From: an uncultured Chitinophagaceae bacterium
GTDB taxonomy: Bacteria > Bacteroidota > Bacteroidia > Chitinophagales > Chitinophagaceae
Assembly: GCA_903895845.1 (NCBI GenBank)
Contig: CAITVK010000019.1
Location: 1-51,690, forward strand
DNA: 51,690 nt
Direction: 5' to 3'
Each line of letters begins with the position of its first letter. The first letter of the stretch is position 1. The notes under the pieces are model-generated. The model was not told the DNA's origin. It did no database searches and saw nothing but the letters and a program-made list of their open reading frames with translations. The translations under genes were made by a program, and so were the position numbers. Below are positions 45,529-51,690 of this stretch, piece by piece.

Positions 45529-47031
45529 TTATTTCCTGCTATAGTTCGGTGCTTCTTTGGTTACATCCACATCGTGCGCATGACTTTCTTTCATACCTGC
45601 ATTTGTTATCTGTACAAAGGTTGCTTGTTGAAGATCCGCAATTGTTCGGGCACCACAATAACCCATTCCCGCTCTTAGTCCACCTGCATATTGATACACT
45701 ATTTCACTAAGGCTTCCTTTGTAGGCTACACGTCCTTCAATTCCTTCAGGCACTAGTTTCTTTATGCCGTCTTCCACATCCTGAAAATATCGGTCGCCAC
45801 TTCCTTGCGACATAGCGCCTAGGCTTCCCATTCCCCTGTATTCTTTGTATTTACGTGCTTCAAATATGATGGTTTCTCCCGGGCTTTCCTCTACCCCTGC
45901 AAAAACACTACCCATCATCACTACATTAGCTCCGGCTGCTAGTGCTTTCACCATATCACCTGTATAGCGGATACCTCCATCAGCAATGACAGGTACTCCA
46001 GTAGATTTCAAAGCGTTTGATGTTTCCATGATGGCAGTGAGTTGTGGTACACCTGCTCCAGCCACAATACGTGTTGTACAGATAGAGCCTGGGCCAATAC
46101 CTACTTTCACTGCATCTGCCCCTGCATCTGCCAATGCTTTTGCACCTGCACCTGTACCCACATTGCCCGCAATTATCTGAAGGTTCTTAAACTCTTTCCG
46201 TAATGTTTTCAAGGCATCAATCACACCTTTGCTGTGCCCGTGTGCACTATCAAGCGTAACCACATCTACGCCCACATGCTGTAGTGCTGCTGCACGGTCT
46301 AGCATATCTTTAGTAATGCCCAATGCTGCACCTACCAACAAACGACCGAAGCCATCTTTTACGGCATTTGGATTGTTGTTTAGTTGAAGAATATCCCTGT
46401 AAGTAATCAACCCAATCAAATGCCCTTCAGCACTCACTACGGGTAGTTTCTCAATCTTATATTGTTGTAATATCTTCTCCGCTTTCTTAAGATCGGTCCC
46501 ATCGGGTGCTGTAATCAGATTGGTAGAAGTCATTACTTCACTGATTTTCTTGTGCTTATTGGCAATCTCAAAGCGCAAATCTCTATTGGTAAGGATGCCC
46601 ACCAACAAATTACCCGCATCAACAATAGGGATACCACCTATTTTGTTTTCCCTCATAATGCGCAAGGCATCTGCTACTGTAGCATCTGCTTGTAGGGTAA
46701 TAGGGTCAATTATCATCCCACTTTCACTACGCTTCACTTTGCGCACTTGCTCGGCTTGCTTTTCGATGGTCATATTCTTGTGTAGAATACCAATGCCACC
46801 TTCTCTTGCCAAAGCAATTGCCAGATTAGCTTCCGTAACCGTGTCCATTGCTGCGGACAGAATAGGAACATTCACTATTATTTCTTTGGTAAGGTGCGAC
46901 TTAATAATTACGTCGCGGGGAAGTACTTCGCTGTAAGCGGGCATCAATAGTACATCATCAAAGGTGAGACCTGTGCCGAATAGGCGTGAGTGGGATGAAT
47001 TGCTCTCTGGAGCAGGATTTATTATTGCCAT
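45529..47031 (-). CDS. guaB: Inosine-5'-monophosphate dehydrogenase
   Basis: 500 residues from the ATG at 47031; the frame also opens at a TTG two codons before. IMPDH oxidises IMP to XMP for guanine nucleotides. [23 protein letters not shown] near the start, [30 protein letters not shown], and the catalytic loop [18 protein letters not shown] with its Cys near residue 317 are all present, as are [12 protein letters not shown] and the C-terminal [22 protein letters not shown]. Two CBS domains are inserted near residues 90-205. It is convergent with the response regulator and divergent from moxR. Confidence 0.97.
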   Translation of the reverse strand: MAIINPAPESNSSHSRLFGTGLTFDDVLLMPAYSEVLPRDVIIKSHLTKEIIVNVPILSAAMDTVTEANLAIALAREGGIGILHKNMTIEKQAEQVRKVKRSESGMIIDPITLQADATVADALRIMRENKIGGIPIVDAGNLLVGILTNRDLRFEIANKHKKISEVMTSTNLITAPDGTDLKKAEKILQQYKIEKLPVVSAEGHLIGLITYRDILQLNNNPNAVKDGFGRLLVGAALGITKDMLDRAAALQHVGVDVVTLDSAHGHSKGVIDALKTLRKEFKNLQIIAGNVGTGAGAKALADAGADAVKVGIGPGSICTTRIVAGAGVPQLTAIMETSNALKSTGVPVIADGGIRYTGDMVKALAAGANVVMMGSVFAGVEESPGETIIFEARKYKEYRGMGSLGAMSQGSGDRYFQDVEDGIKKLVPEGIEGRVAYKGSLSEIVYQYAGGLRAGMGYCGARTIADLQQATFVQITNAGMKESHAHDVDVTKEAPNYSRK

Positions 47032-47034
47032 AGG

Positions 47035-47065
47035 CAAAGATATGTGTCTGGAATATTATGAACAA
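47035..47065 (-). promoter_or_regulatory. Bacteroidota-type promoter of guaB, leaderless or nearly so
   Basis: On the minus strand TTG (47065-47063) and a perfect TATCTTTG box (47042-47035) are 20 bases apart. The expected start site falls at or beside the guaB ATG (47031-47029). Confidence 0.6.
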
Positions 47066-47192
47066 CCTATTTCTTATTTTTAACGATGAATTAATGTAAT
47101 TAACTAAAACTTTTACTTACCCTTTCATTTTAAAGTATTTCTTTGTAACACTTCACCAGATAGTGGTTTGAAGTATTTTATACTATTCATAT

Positions 47193-48191
47193 ATGCATAA
47201 GCAAGAAGATATTCAACAGTTAACAGCAGAAATTCAAAAGCAATCTGCCATCGTAGATAGGCTGCAATCCGAGTTGCACAAGGTGATAGTAGGGCAGGAA
47301 TTGATGATTAGCCGCTTACTCATCGGGCTGTTAAGCGATGGGCACGTACTGTTGGAAGGGGTGCCAGGGTTAGCAAAGACCTTAACTATCAAGTCGCTTG
47401 CAAAAGCAATTGATGCACCGTTCAGCCGTATTCAGTTTACACCCGATTTGCTCCCTGCCGATATTGTTGGAACCATGATTTATAACCAGCAACGCAATGA
47501 GTTTGTAGTTCGCAAAGGACCCGTCTTCTCCAATTTCGTACTGGCAGATGAGGTAAACCGGGCCCCTGCCAAAGTGCAGAGTGCTTTGTTGGAAGCCATG
47601 CAAGAGAAGCAAGTAACCATTGGTGATCAGTCTTATCCTTTAAGTGAGCCATTTCTGGTGTTGGCAACACAGAATCCCTTGGAACAGGAAGGTACTTATC
47701 CATTGCCCGAAGCGCAGGCAGACCGATTTATGATGAAGGTGGTAGTGGGCTATCCCGATAAACAGCAAGAACAATTGATTATCCGTCAACAGGTGCAAAG
47801 TTTAGCGTCACCTAAGATTAATCCGGTTGCGAGTATCAATGATATTTTAGCGGCACGTACCTTGGTGAAGAAGATTTATCTCGACGAAAAGATTGAGCAA
47901 TACATCATTGATATTGTGTTTGCTACTCGTTTCCCACAACAATATGGTCTTGGTAGGTTGCAAAGCATGATTAGTTATGGGGTATCACCAAGGGCTAGTA
48001 TTCATTTGGCTTTTGCTGCAAAGGCCTATGCGTTTATGGAAAAGCGCGCTTACGTAATTCCAGAAGACATCAAGGCAATTGCTAAGGATGTGTTGCGGCA
48101 TCGTATCGGTCTCACCTACGAAGCAGAGGCAGAGAACATCACCTCAGAAAAGATAATAGACGACATTCTGAAGGCAGTAAAAGTACCTTAA
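47193..48191 (+). CDS. MoxR-family AAA ATPase
   Basis: 332 residues. MoxR ATPases act as chaperones that mature or insert metal ions into partner complexes. The Walker A motif is VLLEGVPGLAKT near residue 55, Walker B is FVLADEVNRAPAKVQSALLEAMQE near 113, the sensor region FLVLATQNPLEQEGTYPLPEAQADRF follows, and the lid helices end with the usual EDIKAIAKDVLRHRIGL block. It heads the Bat operon: DUF58, BatD-like and BatA-like genes follow in order. An AGTTATGAG inverted repeat separates it from the DUF58 gene. The ATG at 47193 follows an AT-rich stretch. Confidence 0.93.
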   Translation: MHKQEDIQQLTAEIQKQSAIVDRLQSELHKVIVGQELMISRLLIGLLSDGHVLLEGVPGLAKTLTIKSLAKAIDAPFSRIQFTPDLLPADIVGTMIYNQQRNEFVVRKGPVFSNFVLADEVNRAPAKVQSALLEAMQEKQVTIGDQSYPLSEPFLVLATQNPLEQEGTYPLPEAQADRFMMKVVVGYPDKQQEQLIIRQQVQSLASPKINPVASINDILAARTLVKKIYLDEKIEQYIIDIVFATRFPQQYGLGRLQSMISYGVSPRASIHLAFAAKAYAFMEKRAYVIPEDIKAIAKDVLRHRIGLTYEAEAENITSEKIIDDILKAVKVP

Positions 48192-48192
48192 C

Positions 48193-48261
48193 TAGTTATA
48201 AGTTATGAGTGATGAGTTATGAGTATCTTCCATAACTTATAACTTATAACTCATAACTCAT
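48193..48261. repeat. AGTTATGAG-type inverted repeat, copy 3
   Basis: The left part (48193-48223, AGTTATAAGTTATGAGTGATGAGTTATGAG, broken here only by base changes) pairs with the right part (48231-48261, ATAACTTATAACTCATAACTCAT type). It lies in the 80-base gap between the MoxR and DUF58 genes, where an operon would normally be tight. Confidence 0.88.
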
Positions 48262-48271
48262 ATCTATCCTC

Positions 48272-49204
48272 ATGGGTTTCTTCAAGCAACTATTTAATAA
48301 GAAAGAACTTACAAATCGCCCTCCTTTAGGGGTTGGGGGTGGGGATGTGGGTGCTACTGCGGCTGTCCGCCATCTCGAAATAAAAAGCAAGCGACTCACC
48401 AATCACCTGTTCACCGGCGAATACCATTCTGCTTTTAAAGGAGTGGGAATGGTGTTTAAGGAAGTAAAAGAATACAATGCCGGCGATGACATCCGGTTTA
48501 TCGACTGGAATGTGAGTGCCAGAATGGGAACTACCTATAGTAAAGTATTTGAGGAGGAAAGGGAATTGTCGGTGTATATTCTGGTAGATGCTAGTGCCAG
48601 CAACTTGTTTGGAACGGGCAATCAGAGTAAGAAAGAATTGATTACAGAGATTACGGCGGTGCTTGCTTTTAGTGCCGCAAACAACAACGACAAGGCAGGG
48701 CTGATGCTATGCACCGACACAGTAGAAAAGTATATTCCACCCAAGAAGGGGCGGCAGCATATCTTGTATATGATGAAGGTATTGTTGAGCTTTCAGCCGA
48801 AAGCACTGAAAACAGATTTATCAAAGGCATTGCAATATCTTAATAATAATAGTAAACACAAAAGCATTGTATTTATACTAGGTGACTTTGCTGACAAAAA
48901 CTACGAACACCTGCTTCGTGTGGCGTCTAGGAAGCACGATGTAATAGGTATTCAGGTGTATGATAAAGCCGAGACTGCTTTACCCACGATGGGGATGGTA
49001 GAAATGGCGGATGCAGAAACAGGTGCTGTCAGATGGCTGGATACAAATAATCCTGCTACAAGGGCAGCTTGGCAAGAGCAACATTTGTGGTTGATGAACG
49101 AAACAAAGGAGATCTTCAAGCGGGCAGGTGCCGATTTGTTACAGATAGCTACAGGTGCCGATTACGTAAAAGTATTACAACAGTTTTTTATCAAACGAGG
49201 ATGA
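48272..49204 (+). CDS. DUF58 domain-containing protein of the Bat operon
   Basis: 310 residues. The family signature YHSAFKGVGMVFKEVKEYNAGDDIRFIDWNVSARM lies at about residues 51-85, followed by a von Willebrand-like fold (VYILVDASASN near 105). Residues about 15-26 (NRPPLGVGGGDVG) are unusual: family members pass straight from a short N-terminal helix to the RxLEIKSKRL segment. This stretch is encoded by the CTTTAGGGGTTGGGG repeat found also in the next gene. The frame is kept, so the protein is probably still made. DUF58 proteins work with MoxR and VWA partners in the envelope. The stop overlaps the next ATG by four bases. Confidence 0.92.
   Translation: MGFFKQLFNKKELTNRPPLGVGGGDVGATAAVRHLEIKSKRLTNHLFTGEYHSAFKGVGMVFKEVKEYNAGDDIRFIDWNVSARMGTTYSKVFEEERELSVYILVDASASNLFGTGNQSKKELITEITAVLAFSAANNNDKAGLMLCTDTVEKYIPPKKGRQHILYMMKVLLSFQPKALKTDLSKALQYLNNNSKHKSIVFILGDFADKNYEHLLRVASRKHDVIGIQVYDKAETALPTMGMVEMADAETGAVRWLDTNNPATRAAWQEQHLWLMNETKEIFKRAGADLLQIATGADYVKVLQQFFIKRG
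48319..48345. repeat. CTTTAGGGG-type repeat inside the DUF58 coding sequence
   Basis: CCTCCTTTAGGGGTTGGGGG followed by TGGGG. The 15-base word CTTTAGGGGTTGGGG (48324-48338) recurs at 49280-49294 in the next gene and is read in the same frame, giving PLGVGG both times. Its GC-rich, G-run composition differs from the surrounding sequence. Confidence 0.8.
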
Positions 49205-50220
49205 GGATGAGTCGTAAGTGGTTAGTTATAAGTCATAAGTCATCCTCCCTTGGTCGTGGGGGCTTATTCTGCTTCCTCCCTTTAGGGGTTGGGGGGTTCT
49301 TTCCCCCCTTTAGGGGACAGGGTTGGGGTTTCCTTTTCCTTCTTCTCTCCTTTTCCTCTTCCGCCCAAAAAGTATCTGCCATTGTTAGTCGGGACAAAAT
49401 AAGGATAGGCGAACAATTTGAGCTGAAGCTAAAGGTAGAACCCACTAGTAATGCTCCGCTTGCCATTGATAACTGGTTTGCCATACCCGATACCTTTCAG
49501 CACTTTCAGGTTGCATTGAGGCAACCGATTGATACCATCAATATCTCATCCACCAAAACCTACACACAGGTAATAAGTATCACGTCCTTTGATACAGGCA
49601 AGTTCACCCTTCCTGCTTTTAACGTGGTGATTGGCGGCAAGGAGTTCAGTACACGTGAGATAGCTATTAGTGTTTCCCCCGTTGATGTACACATGCGCAA
49701 AGACTATAATGACATTAAGGACATCATAGAACCCGAACCCGAGCAGGAATATACCATCTGGATAGCAATGGGGATTGTAGTGGTGTTGGTAATAGCGTTG
49801 TTCTTTATAATCCGTTGGTTGATTGGAAGACGAAAGCTGAATGCGTACGCGCCTTCGCAACCACTTACCATTGAGGAAGCCCTCCAGAAACTGGATGCCT
49901 TAGTGCCTGTGTATCAGGACAAAGAATATCAGTTATTCTTTATCCAGTTGATAGCAATCTGCAAGGGCTATTCCGACAATCAGTTGCACATTACTACCTA
50001 CAGCAAAACGACGGCGGAATATATATCGGTCATCAAGCAAAGGATAACCGACGAGACCTTGTTGCAGCAGTATATACAGTTATTACATTGGGCAGATAGT
50101 GTGAAGTTTGCTAAGTCCATCCCAACCACCGAGGAGTGCCAACAAAGTTTGGCCGATGCAAGAGCCTTACTCACCAACCTCCATTCTTCACAAAATAAAA
50201 CGGCTGCTAATGCAATTTGA
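49201..50220 (+). CDS. BatD-like membrane protein, N-terminus altered by repeats
   Basis: 339 residues from the ATG at 49201, which overlaps the DUF58 stop (ATGA); the frame is also open upstream, but only as an overlap with that gene. The mature part (AIVSRDKIRIGEQFELKLKVEPT...) is the immunoglobulin-like strand pattern of BatD-type proteins. A membrane helix (IWIAMGIVVVLVIALFFII) lies near residue 187-205, and a cytoplasmic helical domain (TIEEALQKLDALVP... LLQQYIQLLHWADSVKFAK) follows. Residues about 7-43 are repeat-derived: LVISHKS from an AGTTATAAGTCATAAG repeat and LPLGVGGFFPPFRGQGWG from the TTTAGGGG repeat. Only then comes the signal-peptide core (FLFLLLSFSSSAQ). It works with BatA in envelope stress or aerotolerance. 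Confidence 0.88.
   Translation: MRMSRKWLVISHKSSSLGRGGLFCFLPLGVGGFFPPFRGQGWGFLFLLLSFSSSAQKVSAIVSRDKIRIGEQFELKLKVEPTSNAPLAIDNWFAIPDTFQHFQVALRQPIDTINISSTKTYTQVISITSFDTGKFTLPAFNVVIGGKEFSTREIAISVSPVDVHMRKDYNDIKDIIEPEPEQEYTIWIAMGIVVVLVIALFFIIRWLIGRRKLNAYAPSQPLTIEEALQKLDALVPVYQDKEYQLFFIQLIAICKGYSDNQLHITTYSKTTAEYISVIKQRITDETLLQQYIQLLHWADSVKFAKSIPTTEECQQSLADARALLTNLHSSQNKTAANAI
49211..49345. repeat. Composite repeat insertion at the 5' end of the BatD-like gene
   Basis: Two repeat families lie side by side within codons 4-48. 49211-49240 is a truncated AGTTATGAG-family element (TTAGTTATAAGTCATAAGTC). 49275-49340 has CTTTAGGGGTTGGGG, then a G6-TTCTTT-C6 hairpin (49291-49296 with 49303-49308) and a second CTTTAGGGG copy. 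Neither matches the usual gene start of this family. Confidence 0.8.
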
Positions 50221-51205
50221 TTCGTGGCAACATATAGCGTTCGCATACCCTTGGCTATTGCCATTGCTGCTCCTGATACCCTATCTCATCTATTGGCAAT
50301 GGGCAAGCAAGGACAAGAGTGGAGCGGCATTAAGGGTGAGTACCTTACAATTTTTGCTCCCTACCAATAGTTGGAAATTACGCTTACGTCCATTACCCTT
50401 CATCCTCAGGATACTGGCATTGACAAGTCTGATTATTGCACTTGCCAGACCACAGGAAAAGTTTACGGATGAGCAAACGTCGGGCGAAGGCATTGATGTA
50501 GTGCTTTGTTTCGACATCAGTGGGAGTATGACGAGTCAGGACTTTAAGCCCGACCGGCTCGAAGCTGCCAAAGAGATAGCCACCAACTTTGTGCAGAAGC
50601 GTCCCGGCGACCGGATAGGTATTGTGATATTCAGTAGTCAGAGTTTTACGCTTTGCCCTATTACCGTTGACCACAATGCCGTGTTGAATCAGATTAATAC
50701 CATTCAGAACGGGTACCTCACCGAAGATGGAACGGCCATCGGCTCAGGCCTCGCAACCAGTGTGGATCGGTTAAAAGACAGTAAAGCAAAGACCAAGATT
50801 GTGATATTGATGACCGATGGGGTTGACTTTGGTGGGGTGATCCCGCCCGATATTGCCGAGAACCTCGCTAAGCTTTACGGCGTAAAAGTATATTGTATTG
50901 GGATAGGCACCAATCAGGTGTCGGATGGCAACCCCAATGCAGCCGCGGCTACGGGTAAGTTGAGTTTTAACGATGGATTATTGAAGCATATAAGTAGTGC
51001 TACAGGTGGACAATACTTTACCGCTGCCAGCAAGGAAAGCCTCGAAAGCAGCTACGAAGCCATCGATAAACTAGAGAAAAGCAAGATAGAAACTACCACC
51101 TACCATCATTTCTCCGAACTCTTTTTGCCGTTTGTACTCTTTGGATTAGCCTGTGTGGTGCTGGAGTTACTGCTACGATTGACGGTGTTGAGGAAGTTCC
51201 CGTAG
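50210..51205 (+). CDS. BatA-like VWA-domain membrane protein
   Basis: 331 residues from the ATG at 50210, which overlaps the previous stop by 11 bases. Membrane helices near residues 13-30 and 60-75 precede a von Willebrand A domain. Its metal-ion site is complete: DISGSM near residue 104, a Thr later in the domain, and TDGVDFG. A C-terminal membrane helix (LFLPFVLFGLACVVLELLL) anchors it again, as in BatA. Together with MoxR, DUF58 and BatD-like proteins it forms the Bacteroides aerotolerance-type system. In related genomes batB and batC (VWA and TPR genes) usually follow; here they do not. Confidence 0.92.
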   Translation: MQFDSWQHIAFAYPWLLPLLLLIPYLIYWQWASKDKSGAALRVSTLQFLLPTNSWKLRLRPLPFILRILALTSLIIALARPQEKFTDEQTSGEGIDVVLCFDISGSMTSQDFKPDRLEAAKEIATNFVQKRPGDRIGIVIFSSQSFTLCPITVDHNAVLNQINTIQNGYLTEDGTAIGSGLATSVDRLKDSKAKTKIVILMTDGVDFGGVIPPDIAENLAKLYGVKVYCIGIGTNQVSDGNPNAAAATGKLSFNDGLLKHISSATGGQYFTAASKESLESSYEAIDKLEKSKIETTTYHHFSELFLPFVLFGLACVVLELLLRLTVLRKFP

Positions 51206-51450
51206 TAAGAATTAAAAAGTTATCTTTCAACTGCTTGTTGCAACCTGTCATTGATTGTTTTCCCAAGCCTGGTTATTGCAATTTTGCAACTATTTTATTC
51301 TATGCCAGATTTATAACGTCAACCGAAACTACTGCTAAAAGAAAGCACTATTTCTGAATTTCTTCCGTCCTTTAGATTTGCTTTTTAATTATTCACTTAA
51401 AATATTACTATTATTACTCTTTCTTTTTTTGCTACTTTTTTTCTTTAACA

Positions 51451-51608
51451 ATCCACACTTTTGTGTGGATAACACTTAACCAGCAGCAGTGGCACTTTCT
51501 ACTTCCGTCAGGGTTTGCAACCCATTTGCAGATAAAATCCACTGCTGCCTTTTCCCTTGGTGTCCATATAGCAATTAGGGTTAATTACCCATTATTAAGG
51601 ACTAGGAC
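51451..51608 (+). ncRNA. Candidate IS110 bridge RNA
   Basis: Three stem-loops lie in series. (1) 51451-51458 with 51463-51470, a perfect 8-bp stem with a TTTT loop. (2) 51483-51492 with 51539-51548, a perfect 10-bp stem (GCAGCAGTGG) that encloses an 18/15-base internal loop and a GGGTT-TGC-AACCC tip (51511-51523). (3) GTCC/GGAC (51562-51565 with 51599-51602) around an internal loop and a GGGT/ACCC tip (51578-51581 with 51587-51590). The order matches IS621-type bridge RNA: a 5' stem-loop, a target-binding loop and a donor-binding loop. The total of 158 bases is close to the known 177-base example. The third loop is the least certain. Confidence 0.55.
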
Positions 51609-51655
51609 GATGGGGCAAAATGGTTAAGCATTGATTACAAAATAAATATAAAAAG

Positions 51656-51690
51656 ATGGAAACAAGTATTAAATTTTATCTGGGTATCGA
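51656..51690 (+). CDS. N-terminus of an IS110-family transposase (partial)
   Basis: Eleven codons are visible before the window ends: METSIKFYLGI. The element (K/R)(F/Y)YLGI followed by D is the start of the DEDD RuvC-like domain in IS110 transposases, whose first catalytic Asp is the next residue in most members; the last two bases shown (GA) are compatible with Asp. The ATG is preceded by a short AT-rich stretch and the candidate bridge RNA. On eleven residues alone the call would be weak; the RNA structure upstream raises it. Confidence 0.6.
   Translation, partial: METSIKFYLGI

Larger units (their letters stand above)
51370..51690 (+). mobile_element. Left part of a probable IS110-family insertion sequence
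   Basis: A transposase-like reading frame begins at 51656 and runs off the window. It is preceded by a non-coding left end with three stem-loops (see the ncRNA entry). The exact left boundary is not fixed: IS110 elements have no or very short terminal repeats. A boundary near 51370 is suggested because bases 51362-51369 match the predicted target guide. The 155 bases from 51206 to 51360 show no gene. The right end lies outside the window. Confidence 0.55.

Noticed and set aside
47032-47037. TTG start of guaB two codons before the ATG
   Set aside because: The ATG at 47031 is a normal start, and the TTG lies within the TATCTTTG promoter box.
49069-49200. Upstream extension of the BatD-like gene into DUF58
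   Set aside because: It would overlap 130 bases of DUF58 in another frame; the ATG at 49201 with an ATGA overlap is the usual operon arrangement.

Overview
The window is about 52 kb of a Bacteroidota chromosome, most likely from the Chitinophagaceae or a close relative. The evidence is indirect but consistent. Three secreted proteins end in type IX secretion (T9SS) type A sorting domains. Several promoters fit the Bacteroidota TTG/TAnnTTTG pattern. Genes show no clear Shine-Dalgarno sites. The families present (SirB1-like protein, DUF5009 acyltransferase, PEGYFD-motif membrane protein behind an ECF sigma factor, RprY-type regulator, Bat-type aerotolerance genes) are typical of the phylum. No rRNA, tRNA or CRISPR was seen.

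Layout. 1-296: a three-copy 41-bp tandem repeat and a terminator. 297-15437 (-): one gene for a giant (about 5,000 residue) Ser/Thr/Asn/Gly-rich surface protein with a T9SS signal. 15525-16234: a six-copy 42-bp tandem array. 16235-23567 (-): S9 peptidase, a long inverted repeat, an SDR oxidoreductase and a T9SS subtilase. 23837-25788 (+): P1/DmpA-type peptidase overlapping a class IV aminotransferase. 25791-27359 (-): Sfp-type phosphopantetheinyl transferase and SirB1-like protein. 27558-31656 (+): FtsY, GNAT acetyltransferase, a lipoprotein-sized hypothetical and a polytopic glycosyltransferase-like protein. 31720-37176: GH29 fucosidase, a hypothetical, a DUF5009 acyltransferase, a small membrane-anchored beta-rich protein and a second T9SS protein. 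37431-39930 (+): two tandem paralogous secreted putative cysteine hydrolases, a YcxB-like protein and Frr, convergent with PrfA (-). 41240-41490: a nine- to ten-unit 21-bp tandem array. 41572-45454: GT2 glycosyltransferase, then an ECF sigma/PEGYFD membrane protein/periplasmic protein operon and an OmpR-type response regulator. 45529-47031 (-): GuaB. 47193-51205 (+): MoxR, DUF58, BatD-like and BatA-like genes of a Bat operon.

The right edge carries the most interesting signal. The last 35 bases begin a reading frame that looks like the N-terminus of an IS110-family transposase. The roughly 200 bases before it fold into three consecutive stem-loops (51451-51470, 51483-51548, 51562-51608), in the order and size expected of an IS110 bridge RNA. 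An 8-base GC-rich word in the predicted target-binding loop also occurs in the flanking DNA at 51362-51369, where the left target would lie. This element sits just behind batA, where batB and batC usually follow.

A second theme is short-repeat invasion. AGTTATGAG-type inverted repeats occur at four places, and a CTTTAGGGGTTGGGG-type repeat has entered the 5' coding part of two adjacent Bat genes in the same frame (PLGVGG). Intergenic arrays with periods of 21, 42 and 41 bp, two of them with palindromic cores, lie between other genes.
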